In this document: piece by piece, positions 52,936 through 62,409 of the stretch
Position numbering within the stretch: position 1 is the first letter of the stretch
Layout of the letters: the number at the start of each line of letters is the position of its first letter
NCBI GenBank assembly: GCA_963816685.1
Contig: CAWFMB010000011.1
Coordinates: 1-64,000, forward strand
DNA: 64,000 nt
Source: CAVYUC01 sp963816685
GTDB taxonomy: Bacteria; Bacteroidota; Bacteroidia; Bacteroidales; Prolixibacteraceae
Direction: 5' to 3'
Made by a program: the position numbers and the translations under genes
Notes under the pieces: model-generated
What the model saw: only the letters and a program-made list of their open reading frames with translations
Databases searched by the model: none
What the model was told of the DNA's origin: nothing

Positions 52936-54039
52936 ATGATTGAAATCATTCGCCCCACTTTATTGGTGGATAAAGAAATTTGCCTGAATAACATTCGCCA
53001 AATGGTAAAAAAAGCAGAAAATAACAATTTGCGGTTCAGGCCTCATTTTAAAACCCATCAATCAGCAGCAATAGGAGAATGGTTTAAACTTTACGATGTA
53101 GATGCCATAACCGTTTCATCAGTAAAAATGGCGGAATATTTTGCTGTAAACGGCTGGAACGATATCACTCTTGCATTTCCGCTGAACCTGCTTGAAATCG
53201 GACAAATCAAGCGTCTGGCAGCCAACATAAAGTTCAACGTGTTAATTGAAAATAAGGAAGCGGCAGAATTGGTGACAAAAAAAATTAACCATCCACTTGG
53301 AATATATCTGAAAATTGACACAGGTTATCATCGTTCAGGAATCTCATCAACCAAAACAGGATTCATCGATAATCTCCTTCAAATAATTGCTGCAAACAAA
53401 AAACTAATATTTAAAGGCTTTCTGACCCACACCGGCGATACCTATAAGGCGAAATCAACAAATGAAATTTTCAGCCGTCATTTTGATGCATTACTGAAAA
53501 TGAAAACTTTGAAAAAACATTATAAAAAGAAATATCCGCACGTCGAAGTCAGTATGGGCGATACTCCTTCATGCAGCATTTGCACAAACTTCAACGGAGT
53601 CGATGAAATTCGCCCCGGTAATTTTGTTTTTTACGATTTAATGCAACAAAACCTTGGTACATGCAGCTTTGATGATATTGCAGTAAGACTGGTTTGCCCT
53701 GTGGTTTCGAAACACCTTAGCCGCAATGAAATTGTTGTATACGCAGGCGCGGTCCATCTTTCAAAAGATTCAATAATCAACATTAACGGAAAAAAGATGT
53801 ATGGCAGGATTGTCATTCAAAAAGATGGAAAAAAAGAACTGCTCGATCCGCTGAATTATGTTTCAGGACTATCACAGGAACATGGAACCATAAAAGTTTC
53901 CCAAAACCAATTCAAAAATTTCAAGGTTGGCGATTTGATTGAAATAATTCCCGTACATTCCTGCCTCACGGCAAACGAAATGGGTTATTATCAAACTGCT
54001 GAAGGAGATATGATTAAAATGATGCCAAAAAATGAATAA
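52936..54039 (+). CDS. D-threonine aldolase-like PLP-dependent enzyme (alanine racemase fold)
   Basis: The 367-residue protein has the alanine-racemase-type barrel. The PLP lysine is in LRFRPHFKTHQSAAIG (about residue 40). The strand ends FKGFLTHTGDTY and VSMGDTPSCS bind the cofactor phosphate. The C-terminal beta domain contains IIPVHSCLTANEM, matching the HxC/HxD divalent-metal site of D-threonine aldolases and D-serine dehydratase-like enzymes. It probably acts on a beta-hydroxy D-amino acid. The exact substrate is unknown. Tight spacing to nicotinate phosphoribosyltransferase suggests co-transcription, though no pathway link is obvious. Confidence 0.85.
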   Translation: MIEIIRPTLLVDKEICLNNIRQMVKKAENNNLRFRPHFKTHQSAAIGEWFKLYDVDAITVSSVKMAEYFAVNGWNDITLAFPLNLLEIGQIKRLAANIKFNVLIENKEAAELVTKKINHPLGIYLKIDTGYHRSGISSTKTGFIDNLLQIIAANKKLIFKGFLTHTGDTYKAKSTNEIFSRHFDALLKMKTLKKHYKKKYPHVEVSMGDTPSCSICTNFNGVDEIRPGNFVFYDLMQQNLGTCSFDDIAVRLVCPVVSKHLSRNEIVVYAGAVHLSKDSIININGKKMYGRIVIQKDGKKELLDPLNYVSGLSQEHGTIKVSQNQFKNFKVGDLIEIIPVHSCLTANEMGYYQTAEGDMIKMMPKNE

Positions 54040-54318
54040 AATGAAACAAATTACAGATGCTCAGGATAAGTTCTGTCATAACTAAGATCGCAGATATGAA
54101 TTGCGTAATTATTTGATACAGGTTGAATTGGAATGAAACACATCAGCTCTTGTTATATTCTATTGAAATCCATTCAGCCTGACAATCACAAAAGGGAATG
54201 AACAGATCGCGCATGGGAGCCCGCCTTACCGACAGGCATGTTCCACCGGTCAGGAAAGGAAGACATATTCCTGATTTTATATAATGTTGAAATTCAAAAA
54301 TTTAAATGCATTATTCCA

Positions 54319-54747
54319 ATGAAAAAATCACGATTAAACATTGTTACCCTTGGAGTGAGCAACCTGCAGAACTCGAAGGAATTTTATGAAAAAGCACTGG
54401 GTTGGGAACCGGCTGGCGGAAGTGATAAAAACATTGTATTCTTCAATCACGGCGGAATCATATTATCGCTTTACGCAGTTGAAAAACTTGCTGATGATGC
54501 AATGCTTTTGCCCGACCGCTCCGGTTTTTCGGGCATCACTCTGGCTATAAACCAGGATTCAAAAGAAGCAGTTATTGAAACCTACAACAAAGCAATTGAA
54601 AATGGTGCCGGGGCGTTGGTTGAGCCGCGCGATACATTCTGGGGAGGATATGACGCCTATTTTGCCGATCCCGACGGATATGCATGGGAAATTGCCTGGG
54701 CGCCGTTTTGGAAATACGACAAGCAGGGAAGTTTGATTCTGGAATAG
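54319..54747 (+). CDS. VOC family (glyoxalase/dioxygenase-like) protein
   Basis: I choose the ATG at 54319 (MKKSRLNIVTLGVSNLQNSK, 142 residues). The upstream open part back to 54238 lacks family character. The protein has the paired beta-alpha-beta-beta-beta repeats of the vicinal oxygen chelate fold, with FYEKALGWEP, GGIILSLYAVEKL and the C-terminal GYDAYFADPDGYAWEIAWAP. The latter carries the conserved DPDG turn and a Glu ligand. The family includes glyoxalase I, bleomycin-binding and extradiol dioxygenase proteins. The substrate is not identifiable. It is a single gene ending at a strong terminator. Confidence 0.88.
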   Translation: MKKSRLNIVTLGVSNLQNSKEFYEKALGWEPAGGSDKNIVFFNHGGIILSLYAVEKLADDAMLLPDRSGFSGITLAINQDSKEAVIETYNKAIENGAGALVEPRDTFWGGYDAYFADPDGYAWEIAWAPFWKYDKQGSLILE

Positions 54748-54766
54748 ATAAAAATCCAGCACTGCT

Positions 54767-54808
54767 GAACAGGAGGAAACCAAACAGGTTTTCCTCCTGT
54801 TCTTTTTT
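54767..54808 (+). terminator. Terminator after the VOC gene
   Basis: GAACAGGAGGAAAAC-like and GTTTTCCTCCTGTTC arms (14 bp) close a short loop, followed by TTTTTT, 20 nt past the stop. Confidence 0.9.
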
Positions 54809-55371
54809 CAGGCCCCCTGTCCCCAAATCCTTTGACCGGTTCAGGAAAATCTGTATTATTCCTGTCCAAAATTGTTGATAAAACCCGCTTCAATCTATTA
54901 TCTTCTGAAGGCTCTCAAACAGGTAAAAAATATATGCCGGGACAATGCACATCCTGAAGTTTTCAATTTTTTATCAAATGAATATTATCCAGGTTTCAGT
55001 GTCTTATTATGAACGTTTCATTATCGAAGTTAATTCGCATTAAACTCGCGGTTAATTCGCATTAAATTCACGTTTTCGCGAATTTAATGCGAATTTAATA
55101 CGAATTTAATACGAAGATAATACGAAGATAAGCCGTTCAGGAACTATTCAGGAACAGGGTCTGTTAGTCCCTCAAAAAGACATGCTGACGGTGGAATGAA
55201 AAGTGTTTGGTCCTTTAAACCCTGATTTACACTGCCGGCTTACCGATATATTACTTTCACTTTGAAAAAGGTGGATTGAATCAGGGTCAGTACTGTATAT
55301 TCAGGTAAATCGCAAAAAATGAGTATTCTCCAGGTTAACTGCTCCCGGATATCCGGATGACCAGATTTGCA
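54809..55371. other. Gene-free stretch with an inverted array of 11-bp units
   Basis: No coding frame is convincing here. The notable content is the 11-bp unit array at 55027-55133. Farther right are a direct pair of TTCAGGAAC words (55136-55158) and the 12-bp palindrome CCGGATATCCGG at 55345-55356. Confidence 0.5.
55027..55133. repeat. Inverted array of nine 11-bp units
   Basis: Right of the centre (55071-55078) five units follow in register: CGAATTTAATG, CGAATTTAATA twice, CGAAGATAATA and CGAAGATAAGC (55079-55133). Left of it four units of the same kind run in opposite orientation (55027-55070), for example CATTAAATTCA and CATTAAACTCG. The whole can fold into a long stem. The 11-bp period, close to one helical turn, suits repeated protein binding on one DNA face. 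The function is unknown. Confidence 0.6.
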
Positions 55372-55414
55372 AAAAAAAAGAACACCAACTTTAGGAAAGA
55401 TGGTATTCTTTTTT
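55372..55414 (-). terminator. Terminator of pepD
   Basis: On the minus strand AAAAAAGAATACCATCTTT pairs with AAAGTTGGTGTTCTTTTTT (16 of 19 positions) around a 3-nt loop, and the T-run extends further. It begins about 27 nt after the pepD stop. Confidence 0.7.
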
Positions 55415-55441
55415 AAATCCCCTGTCTTGAAAATGATGAAC

Positions 55442-56908
55442 CTATTTTTCGGGTATCTTTTCGAGGGTTGCAATAAGAAAATCCCAGAATTTCTGAACGG
55501 TTTCAATATTCACCTTTTCGTCGGGTGAGTGCGGGAAACGAATGGTTGGACCAAATGAAATCATATCCCAGTCCGGATATTTTCCACCAAGGATACCACA
55601 TTCAAGACCTGCATGTATTGCTTTAATTTCGGGTATTTTCCCAAATTTGTCATTGTAAATGTTCTGCATTGTTTTCAGAACGGGAGAATCCATGTTTGGT
55701 TTCCATCCCGGATATTCACCGGAAAAAGAGACATCGGCTCCTGCAAGTGTAAAAACTGCATTTATCCTGTCGCCAAGCTCCTCCTTTGCAGAATCTACAG
55801 AACTGCGCATTAAACAACCGGCTTCAATCGTTTTATTCTCAGGATTCGATTTTACAAATGCGAGGTTTACCGAAGTTTCCACAAGTCCTTTCATGCTGTC
55901 GCTCATACGGATTACCCCATTTGGACAGGCCAAAACCGCCTTTGTCAGATTTTGCTGTGTTTCTTCATCGATAAGTTTTACAGGCAGTTCAGTTTCTTCA
56001 ACCTCCACATTCAGGGTGGGTTCAGTTTCCGAAAGCTCTGATTTTATTGTTTGTGCAACTTCCCTGACCAGCTCCATAAAACCTGCTGTTTTTGCATCAT
56101 CCACCGCCACCACGCCAAAAGCTTCGCGGGGAATTGCATTCCGCAGGTTTCCACCTTTTATACGAGCCAGCCTCACTCCGTTTTCATTGTATGCAGCATT
56201 CAGTATCCTGAAAAATACTTTCACAGCATTTCCGCGCTGAAGTGAAATATCGATTCCTGAATGGCCGCCTTTCATTCCTGTAACGCTGATTTTCATTCCG
56301 GTAACACCTCCCGGAGTTTCCTCTTCGGAATAATTAAAAAGAACATTTACATCCTCACCGCCGGCACAACCTACATAAAGTTCTCCCTCATCTTCCGAAT
56401 CAAGGTTCATGAGAATATCACCATTCAACATACCCGGCTGCAAACCATTTGCACCGTCCATTCCTGTTTCTTCAGTGGCAGTTAATAATGCTTCAACAGG
56501 TCCGTGTTTTATTGATTTGGAAGCAAGAACAGCCATGGCCGAAGCGACTCCGATTCCATTATCGGCGCCCAAAGTAGTACCGTTTGCAGTTACCCAGTCT
56601 CCATCAATGAAAGCTTCAATAGGATCGGTATTAAAATCGTGCACCTTGTCGCTGTTTTTTTGCGGCACCATATCAAGATGTCCCTGCAAAATAACTCCTT
56701 TCCGGTTTTCCATTCCCTGAGTTGCAGGCTTCCGGATAATTACATTACCGGCTTCATCTTTCATTGTTTCGAGGCCAAGATTTTTTCCAAAATTTACCGC
56801 CCATTCCCTGATTTTTTCTTCACTCTTTGAAGGACGTGGAATTTGAAGCATCTGACTGAAAATACTCCATACTTCAACAGGTTTTATGTCTTTTATTTCG
56901 CTGTTCAT
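55442..56908 (-). CDS. pepD: Aminoacyl-histidine dipeptidase (M20 family)
   Basis: The 488-residue metallopeptidase hydrolyses Xaa-His and other dipeptides in the cytoplasm. Metal and catalytic motifs are visible: VILQGHLDMVPQ (about residue 70), GADNGIGVASAMAV, and ALLTATEETGMDGANGLQPG with the catalytic Glu pair. The lid/dimer domain contains GMKGGHSGIDISLQRGNAVK, and GLECGILGGKYPDWDMIS and FPHSPDEKVNIETV complete the metal site. A dipeptide/tripeptide transporter of the POT family is divergently encoded next to it, a plausible supply partner. Confidence 0.97.
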   Translation of the reverse strand: MNSEIKDIKPVEVWSIFSQMLQIPRPSKSEEKIREWAVNFGKNLGLETMKDEAGNVIIRKPATQGMENRKGVILQGHLDMVPQKNSDKVHDFNTDPIEAFIDGDWVTANGTTLGADNGIGVASAMAVLASKSIKHGPVEALLTATEETGMDGANGLQPGMLNGDILMNLDSEDEGELYVGCAGGEDVNVLFNYSEEETPGGVTGMKISVTGMKGGHSGIDISLQRGNAVKVFFRILNAAYNENGVRLARIKGGNLRNAIPREAFGVVAVDDAKTAGFMELVREVAQTIKSELSETEPTLNVEVEETELPVKLIDEETQQNLTKAVLACPNGVIRMSDSMKGLVETSVNLAFVKSNPENKTIEAGCLMRSSVDSAKEELGDRINAVFTLAGADVSFSGEYPGWKPNMDSPVLKTMQNIYNDKFGKIPEIKAIHAGLECGILGGKYPDWDMISFGPTIRFPHSPDEKVNIETVQKFWDFLIATLEKIPEK

Positions 56909-57164
56909 AATAACTTATTTTAAAATATTACTGCATTTAAAATTAATCTTCGGTGGAACAAAATTGCGGGTTCGGGGTAGAATGCTGAGGAATAATTTTT
57001 TTTACTCTGATTAAAAACTAATCTTCCCCTGATGTTTTTGTTCGCTTTTTTTTTGCTGAAAACGTAAAATTAAGCAAAACTGATAAGTTTCAAGTATTTC
57101 TTGGATATAATTAATAATTTTGCCGCGAACAAAATATTCTATAAATCTTTTCATTGTTATAAAC

Positions 57165-58688
57165 ATGGATAAAAACAAGGCCTTCTTTGGACATCCTGTT
57201 GGACTTTCTACCCTGTTTGCCAGCGAAATGTGGGAGCGGTTTAGTTACTATGGAATGAGAGCACTTTTGGTGCTTTTTCTTACAGCCACTTTTGCTACCG
57301 GCGGGTTTGAAATGGCAGAACTGGATGCATTTACTATTTATGGTATTTTTACAGGATTGGTTTACGTGACACCAATTATTGGGGGAATGTTAGCCGACAA
57401 ATTTCTGGGTCAACGAAAATCCATTTATATTGGAGGCCTGACCATGGCCATTGGTCAGTTTTTGCTGTCAGCAAGTGCGTGGCTTCATGAATCGGGAGCT
57501 GACATGGGTTTACGTCAGACACTGTTCTTTGCAGGATTAGGTATTCTGATTTGCGGTAACGGATTCTTTAAACCGAATATTTCAACAATGGTCGGGGAAT
57601 TATATGATAATAATGACCCGCGCAAAGACGGAGGTTTTACCATCTTTTATATGGGAATCAACATCGGTGCGTTTCTGTCGCCGCTGGTAGCCGGAAAACT
57701 GGGCGAGCAGGTGGCATGGCAATATGGTTTTCTTGCAGCTGGAGTTGGCATGTTAATAGGAACTGTATGGTTTTTGTGGCGCAGTCATACCCTCGGAAAT
57801 ATTGGAATGCCTCCACAAATAAAAGCAGAACGCAACCGTTTGGCAATAAAAGACTGGATTGGTATTCTGTTTATTGTGTTAGGGGTGGTGGCACTGATAT
57901 TTGGGATCATTTTGGGCTGGAGTGCTATACCTTCAGGAATCAGCACAACCATTATTTATGTTGTTGCCATTGGCGGTTTGCTTTACCTGTTTGCCAGCAT
58001 TGCAAAGGGAACTTCAGGTAAGACTGAATGGTCGCGTGTTGGTGTTATATTAGTCCTAGCTGTTTTCAATATCTTTTTCTGGAGTGGGTTTGAACAGGCT
58101 GGTACTACATTTAATGTTTTTGCCCGTGATAATACTATGCGTATGGTCGGAAGCTGGGAAATCCCGGCCACCTGGTTTCAAAGTATCAATGCATTATACA
58201 TTGTTGCCTTTGCACCACTTTTCAGTATTTTATGGGTGAAGCTCGATAAAATCGGATTAAACCCAAATACTCCAATGAAATTTGCAATTGGTATGGGTTT
58301 GCTGGCACTCGGATTTGTTGCGATGGCTATTGCATATACAAGATCAACATCCGGAGAGCAGCTGGTTCTTGTAAGCCCGTTGTGGCTTGCTTTGGTCTAT
58401 TTACTTCATACATTTGGAGAATTATGCCTTTCGCCAATCGGACTCTCAATGGTAACAAAATTATCTCCGGCCAAATTGGTATCCACAATGATGGGAGTCT
58501 GGATGGGATCATGGGCTGCCGGCAATTTTGTAGCATCTCAAATGAAGGCAATTTCCCTGCGGTTGGAAGATGTTTTGGGAAGAGAAATTCAGGTTTTCTG
58601 GTTGATAGCTGTTCAATCCGGTATAATCGCTTTAATATTGGTTGCACTTTCGCCATGGTTGAAAAGAATGATGCATGGCATCAAATAA
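57165..58688 (+). CDS. POT/PTR family peptide:proton symporter
   Basis: The preferred start is the ATG at 57165 (MDKNKAFFGHPVGLSTLFAS, 507 residues). The frame is open from a TTG at 57120, which would add 15 residues without family similarity, and TAATTTTG at 57115-57122, a good -7 box, overlaps that upstream codon. Membrane motifs are clear: ASEMWERFSYYGMRALLVLF (ExxERFxYY), CGNGFFKPNISTMVGELYDN and GELCLSPIGLSMVTKLSPAK. It imports di- and tripeptides with protons. No -33 box was found at the right distance. PepD is the divergent neighbour. Confidence 0.95.
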   Translation: MDKNKAFFGHPVGLSTLFASEMWERFSYYGMRALLVLFLTATFATGGFEMAELDAFTIYGIFTGLVYVTPIIGGMLADKFLGQRKSIYIGGLTMAIGQFLLSASAWLHESGADMGLRQTLFFAGLGILICGNGFFKPNISTMVGELYDNNDPRKDGGFTIFYMGINIGAFLSPLVAGKLGEQVAWQYGFLAAGVGMLIGTVWFLWRSHTLGNIGMPPQIKAERNRLAIKDWIGILFIVLGVVALIFGIILGWSAIPSGISTTIIYVVAIGGLLYLFASIAKGTSGKTEWSRVGVILVLAVFNIFFWSGFEQAGTTFNVFARDNTMRMVGSWEIPATWFQSINALYIVAFAPLFSILWVKLDKIGLNPNTPMKFAIGMGLLALGFVAMAIAYTRSTSGEQLVLVSPLWLALVYLLHTFGELCLSPIGLSMVTKLSPAKLVSTMMGVWMGSWAAGNFVASQMKAISLRLEDVLGREIQVFWLIAVQSGIIALILVALSPWLKRMMHGIK

Positions 58689-58816
58689 AATATTATTCCT
58701 GAACCTGGCACTTTATAAACAGCTGCAATGCTTTGAGAACTAAATTGAAACCGTCATTGGCAATACTGAAGGGATTAAACAGGAAAAAATGCTTTCCGGA
58801 TATTAAAGTATCAAAA

Positions 58817-58846
58817 GAAGCCCCGGTCAAAAATGACCGGGGCTTC
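58817..58846. terminator. Bidirectional terminator between the peptide transporter and DUF4831 genes
   Basis: A perfect 13-bp stem, GAAGCCCCGGTCA with TGACCGGGGCTTC, encloses a 4-nt loop and has T-rich flanks on the plus strand and a partial run on the minus strand. It serves two convergent genes. Confidence 0.85.
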
Positions 58847-58902
58847 TTTGTTTCAGCTTTGTAAATCGCTGTATTTATTTCATTCATTAAAAAAGCTCTT
58901 CC

Positions 58903-60009
58903 CTACTTTTTAGTAATGGATTTAACTGCACCTGTATTTGGATGAATTTCGATAGCATAGCCGCCAAACAGCAATTCTTCGGGTAATGGTGCAACCGCGC
59001 CAAATTGTGCCATCGCAGTATTCATACTTGCAATTGTCTTCAATTCAAAAATCAACTCTATTTCTGCCATCCCGGGTAATCTGTAATAAACCCCGCTTTC
59101 GCCGGCAGTTGGATTTTCGGAAGAAGTCATGCCTGAATATTTTCCAACCAATTCCTTATTTGGAGTAACTTTCAGCATCACCGGTTTACCTGAAAGATCG
59201 GAAGCAGGTACAACTCCATTTTCGTCGGAGAAGCGAAATACGACTTCCCCTTTTTCGCTTGCCGAAGTTGGTACAAAATTGAAATTGAACTCGCGGGTTT
59301 TACTGGTTGTACGGCCAACAAACAAACTCAGGTATTCATCTTCTATTTGTTTTAATTCGTCGAGACTTACTTTGTACGCAACCCCATCCGGATGAAATTC
59401 ATCCATCATTCCCGCAGGAATATCATACCGTGTTTTCCGGCTTTCCAAAATCCGGTTGGCTGCTTCCGCCGCACGTTGTTCATCACTCACCCGCACCGGG
59501 CGAAATTTGTTGGTTGAATCGCCCGCTGCATAAAGCGGTGCATCATTTATATCAGCAAACCTAAATTCCTTATCATTGTCCGGCGCAAATACAAATGATG
59601 TTGTTTCTGCAGCTTTTAATGATCCTGCATCGATTCTTGTATTAATTCCCGCAAGACAACCTTCGGGAGTAAGACTCACCAAAAATGAAGCATCTCCCAT
59701 TGCTTTGCGTACCTGGTTTGGATCGGGTTCTGAATATGTTTCAAGTTCAACACCTGTAATATTCCAATTTACTGTTGCACGGGTTTTGGCACCGCTAATT
59801 CCAAGAAGCTGTTCTGCATAAGTAGCATATGGTCCGGGCTGAAATTGTTCTTCAACTACCTTTACATGAATTCTTACACCCGTCCGCGGAAGCGAATAAA
59901 CAACACCTTCAATAAAAGCAGGCGCCGCTTCATCCTCGCCCTTCTTTCTGCGTTGCCCAAAAACAGGCATTACTATTGACATTATCAAAATAAACAGAAT
60001 TATCCTCAT
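58903..60009 (-). CDS. DUF4831 family protein, secreted
   Basis: The 368-residue protein has a signal peptide (MRIILFILIMSIVMPVFGQ) followed by the DUF4831 body: VVYSLPRTGVRIHVKVVEEQ near residue 36, PGPYATYAEQLLGISGAKTR, and later GVYYRLPGMAEIELIFELKT near the C-terminus. DUF4831 proteins are periplasmic or surface proteins of Bacteroidota with no known biochemical role. A charged stretch (RRKKGEDEA) follows the signal. The length and flow match the family and no domain fusion is seen. A plausible promoter precedes the gene. Confidence 0.9.
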   Translation of the reverse strand: MRIILFILIMSIVMPVFGQRRKKGEDEAAPAFIEGVVYSLPRTGVRIHVKVVEEQFQPGPYATYAEQLLGISGAKTRATVNWNITGVELETYSEPDPNQVRKAMGDASFLVSLTPEGCLAGINTRIDAGSLKAAETTSFVFAPDNDKEFRFADINDAPLYAAGDSTNKFRPVRVSDEQRAAEAANRILESRKTRYDIPAGMMDEFHPDGVAYKVSLDELKQIEDEYLSLFVGRTTSKTREFNFNFVPTSASEKGEVVFRFSDENGVVPASDLSGKPVMLKVTPNKELVGKYSGMTSSENPTAGESGVYYRLPGMAEIELIFELKTIASMNTAMAQFGAVAPLPEELLFGGYAIEIHPNTGAVKSITKK

Positions 60010-60034
60010 GATGATATTTTTTAATTTAAAGACC

Positions 60035-60065
60035 TAAAAATAGAGAATTTATTATGCATTTCAAG
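60035..60065 (-). promoter_or_regulatory. Possible promoter of the DUF4831 gene
   Basis: CTTG (60065-60062) and TATTTTTA (60042-60035) are 19 bases apart on the minus strand, with one mismatch in each box. The leader would be about 20 nt. Confidence 0.4.
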
Positions 60066-60244
60066 TAAAAAATTTTACCAGCCAAACTTTTATAGAATTA
60101 TCATGAGGCAGATTTACTTTAATTAAAAACACCCCTGTTTTTGTTTGTACAAAAATAAATCCGGTGCAAACTTACCGGAATTAATCGTTATATTTTATGT
60201 TTTAAATACAAAATTGAACTGCCACTGAGAAACAGGACCTTATC

Positions 60245-61009
60245 ATGATAATATATACTTACGACAATACCTTTGAAGGATTTCTAACCTGCATTTTTGA
60301 ATGCTACAGCAGCAAGGAATTTCCTGTAGATATTTGCAGGCAAGACAAATCTTCCAAACCGTTGTTTGCAGAAAGCCGGCATATCATTTCAGATTCAATA
60401 AAAGCGGAGAGGGTATGGAATGGTATCCGGAATAAATTAACCGGCACCAACAGGGAGATGCCATATTATGCTTTCCTGTCCGGGGAAACAGGAATTGAAA
60501 TGAAATTGTATCGTTTTATCCGTCGGTTATTAGGCGAACATTTTAGTATTGAAACTGATTTTGGCGATGATGATGTCTTGTTCCTCACACAAACCTCGCG
60601 AAAAGTAAAAAAGGAAGCGATGAGAATGTTGCAGTTTGTACGTTTTCAGCGAACCAAAGACCACCTGCATTTTTGTACCATCGAGCCTCTTTACGACATC
60701 ATTCCTTTAGTCGCCAGTCATTTTCAAAAACGTTTTGCCGACCAGAAATGGATACTGTATGACGTAAAACGAAATTACGGGATTTACTACGACCTGAATA
60801 AAGTTGAAGAGGTTGAACTTTCCAATCAAACTTTTAATAACTATAATGGTGAGGTAAACCAGAATTTATTGGAGGAAGGAGAAGAATTTTACCAGAAACT
60901 CTGGAAATCATACTTTACTCATATAAATATAAAAGAGAGAAAAAACCTGAAACTTCAACGACAACACATGCCGAAGCGTTTCTGGAAATTCCTTCCCGAA
61001 AAACAGTAA
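60245..61009 (+). CDS. TIGR03915 family putative DNA repair protein
   Basis: The 254-residue protein starts MIIYTYDNTFEGFLTCIFEC, the hallmark of TIGR03915. TSRKVKKEAMRMLQFVRFQR and PLVASHFQKRFADQKWILYD, the DUF4130 heart, follow, and it ends MPKRFWKFLPEKQ. The family is usually encoded next to a radical-SAM partner (TIGR03916), and the pair is considered a probable DNA repair or modification unit. No partner gene is adjacent here: the next gene is a convergent uracil permease. It shares little with its neighbours and may be a single-gene unit. The biochemical reaction remains unproven. Confidence 0.87.
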   Translation: MIIYTYDNTFEGFLTCIFECYSSKEFPVDICRQDKSSKPLFAESRHIISDSIKAERVWNGIRNKLTGTNREMPYYAFLSGETGIEMKLYRFIRRLLGEHFSIETDFGDDDVLFLTQTSRKVKKEAMRMLQFVRFQRTKDHLHFCTIEPLYDIIPLVASHFQKRFADQKWILYDVKRNYGIYYDLNKVEEVELSNQTFNNYNGEVNQNLLEEGEEFYQKLWKSYFTHINIKERKNLKLQRQHMPKRFWKFLPEKQ

Positions 61010-62218
61010 TTAATTCTGCTTTTCCTGTTTTGTATTTGGCAAAACCAGGTTAAGCAAAATTCCGACAAGGGCAGCCAGTCCGATTCCGGCCAGAGAAAAA
61101 GTACCGTATTGAATCATTGCACCTCCAATTCCAACAGTTAAAACGATGGAAACAATGACCTGGTTTCGTGTTTCGCTCATGTTTGTTTTTCCATCCACCA
61201 ATGATTTAATACCAATGGAAGCAATCATTCCAAAAAGCAACAACATAATTCCACCTAAAACAGCCTGTGGAATCGTTTTAAGAAAACCACTTATTTTTCC
61301 TACAAAAGCAAAAACAAGAGCAGTAATTGCTGCAATTCGAAGAATAAAGGGATTTGTCACCTTTGTAAGTGAAATTGCTCCTGTGACTTCGGAATATGTT
61401 GTGTTTGGGACTCCACCAAAAAAACCGGCCATGGCAGTTGCAATACCGTCGCCAAGAAGGGTACGGTGCAAACCGGGTTTTTCAACAAAATTTTTGTTGC
61501 ACACACCCCCAATTGCATACATATCGCCAACATGCTCAATTATTGGTGCAACGGCAACCGGCATCATGTACAAAATTGCCTGCCAGTTAAATTTCGGAAC
61601 TGTAAATTCGGGAATTGTAAACCAGGCTGATTCGCCAATAATCGAATAATCCACTTTCCCCCAAACAATTGCAACGATGTAACCTACTGCCACAGCAATG
61701 AAAATAGGAATCAGTTTTGCCATTCCTTTTCCAAAAATAACAACAGTGACTGCAGTAAATAAAGTGATTACTGCAAGCGGCCAGTCGCTTTTTGCCATAT
61801 CAACGGCCGACGAAGCGAGTGACAACCCTATAATGATGATAACCGGACCGACAACAACGGGAGGAAAAAGCCGTTCAACAAATTTAATCCCGCGCATCTT
61901 TATTAATGCTGAAACAATTCCATAGACCAACCCTACGGCAATTATACCGGAGAGTGTTCCGGGCCAGCCATACAACTTTGTAGCTTCAATTATTGGTGCA
62001 ATAAAAGCAAAACTACTTCCAAGAAAAACCGGCACCTGTCCGCGGGTAATCAAATGGAAAATGAGAGTTCCCAGTCCTGCTGTAAATAATGCAACTGAAG
62101 GATCGATTCCTACGAGCAACGGCACAAGCACTGTGGCGCCAAAAGCAACAAAGAGAAACTGAATTCCCAGCACAGTATTTCTGGCCGTAAATTGTTCGGA
62201 AAAGGATTTTTGGTTCAT
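61010..62218 (-). CDS. uraA: Uracil-xanthine permease (NCS2 family)
   Basis: The 402-residue membrane protein has the UraA-like 7+7 inverted fold. Diagnostic phrases are QFLFVAFGATVLVPLLVGID, PVFLGSSFAFIAPIIEATKL and VGDMYAIGGVCNKNFVEKPG with the conserved substrate-site Glu. GDGIATAMAGFFGGVPNTTY and SEVTGAISLTKV follow. It imports uracil with protons. The substrate range within NCS2 is not fixed by sequence, but the residues resemble the uracil branch. It ends one base from the convergent TIGR03915 gene with no terminator between. Confidence 0.93.
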   Translation of the reverse strand: MNQKSFSEQFTARNTVLGIQFLFVAFGATVLVPLLVGIDPSVALFTAGLGTLIFHLITRGQVPVFLGSSFAFIAPIIEATKLYGWPGTLSGIIAVGLVYGIVSALIKMRGIKFVERLFPPVVVGPVIIIIGLSLASSAVDMAKSDWPLAVITLFTAVTVVIFGKGMAKLIPIFIAVAVGYIVAIVWGKVDYSIIGESAWFTIPEFTVPKFNWQAILYMMPVAVAPIIEHVGDMYAIGGVCNKNFVEKPGLHRTLLGDGIATAMAGFFGGVPNTTYSEVTGAISLTKVTNPFILRIAAITALVFAFVGKISGFLKTIPQAVLGGIMLLLFGMIASIGIKSLVDGKTNMSETRNQVIVSIVLTVGIGGAMIQYGTFSLAGIGLAALVGILLNLVLPNTKQEKQN

Positions 62219-62345
62219 TTTAAACAGGTTCTTAAAAATTTATAAGAATACTTTCTCCTATGAATATTTACAAAAAAAAGTTTCTAAAAGGGCACAAATA
62301 TATTGAAAGGTTTGAATGATCAACTATTTCTGCTTTTCAGAAATA

Positions 62346-62388
62346 AAAAAACTTCCCTAACCCTTGTCTCCGGTTAAAGAAGTTTTTC
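62346..62388 (-). terminator. Terminator of the DUF1080 gene
   Basis: On the minus strand AAAAACTTCTTTAACC pairs with GGTTAGGGAAGTTTTT (two mismatches) around a 9-nt loop, followed by TT. It begins about 22 nt after the stop. Confidence 0.7.
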
Positions 62389-62409
62389 AACATTAAGAAA
62401 CAGATAAAA

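Noticed and set aside
54040..54318. A coding start upstream of the VOC gene
   Set aside because: The open stretch from 54238 contains no family residues and starts in sequence without signals, so the ATG at 54319 is used.
55027..55133. A CRISPR array
   Set aside because: Units are only 11 bp, contiguous without spacers, and in two orientations.
57120..57164. TTG start of the peptide transporter
   Set aside because: It overlaps a -7 promoter box (57115-57122) and adds residues without family similarity. The ATG at 57165 is better.
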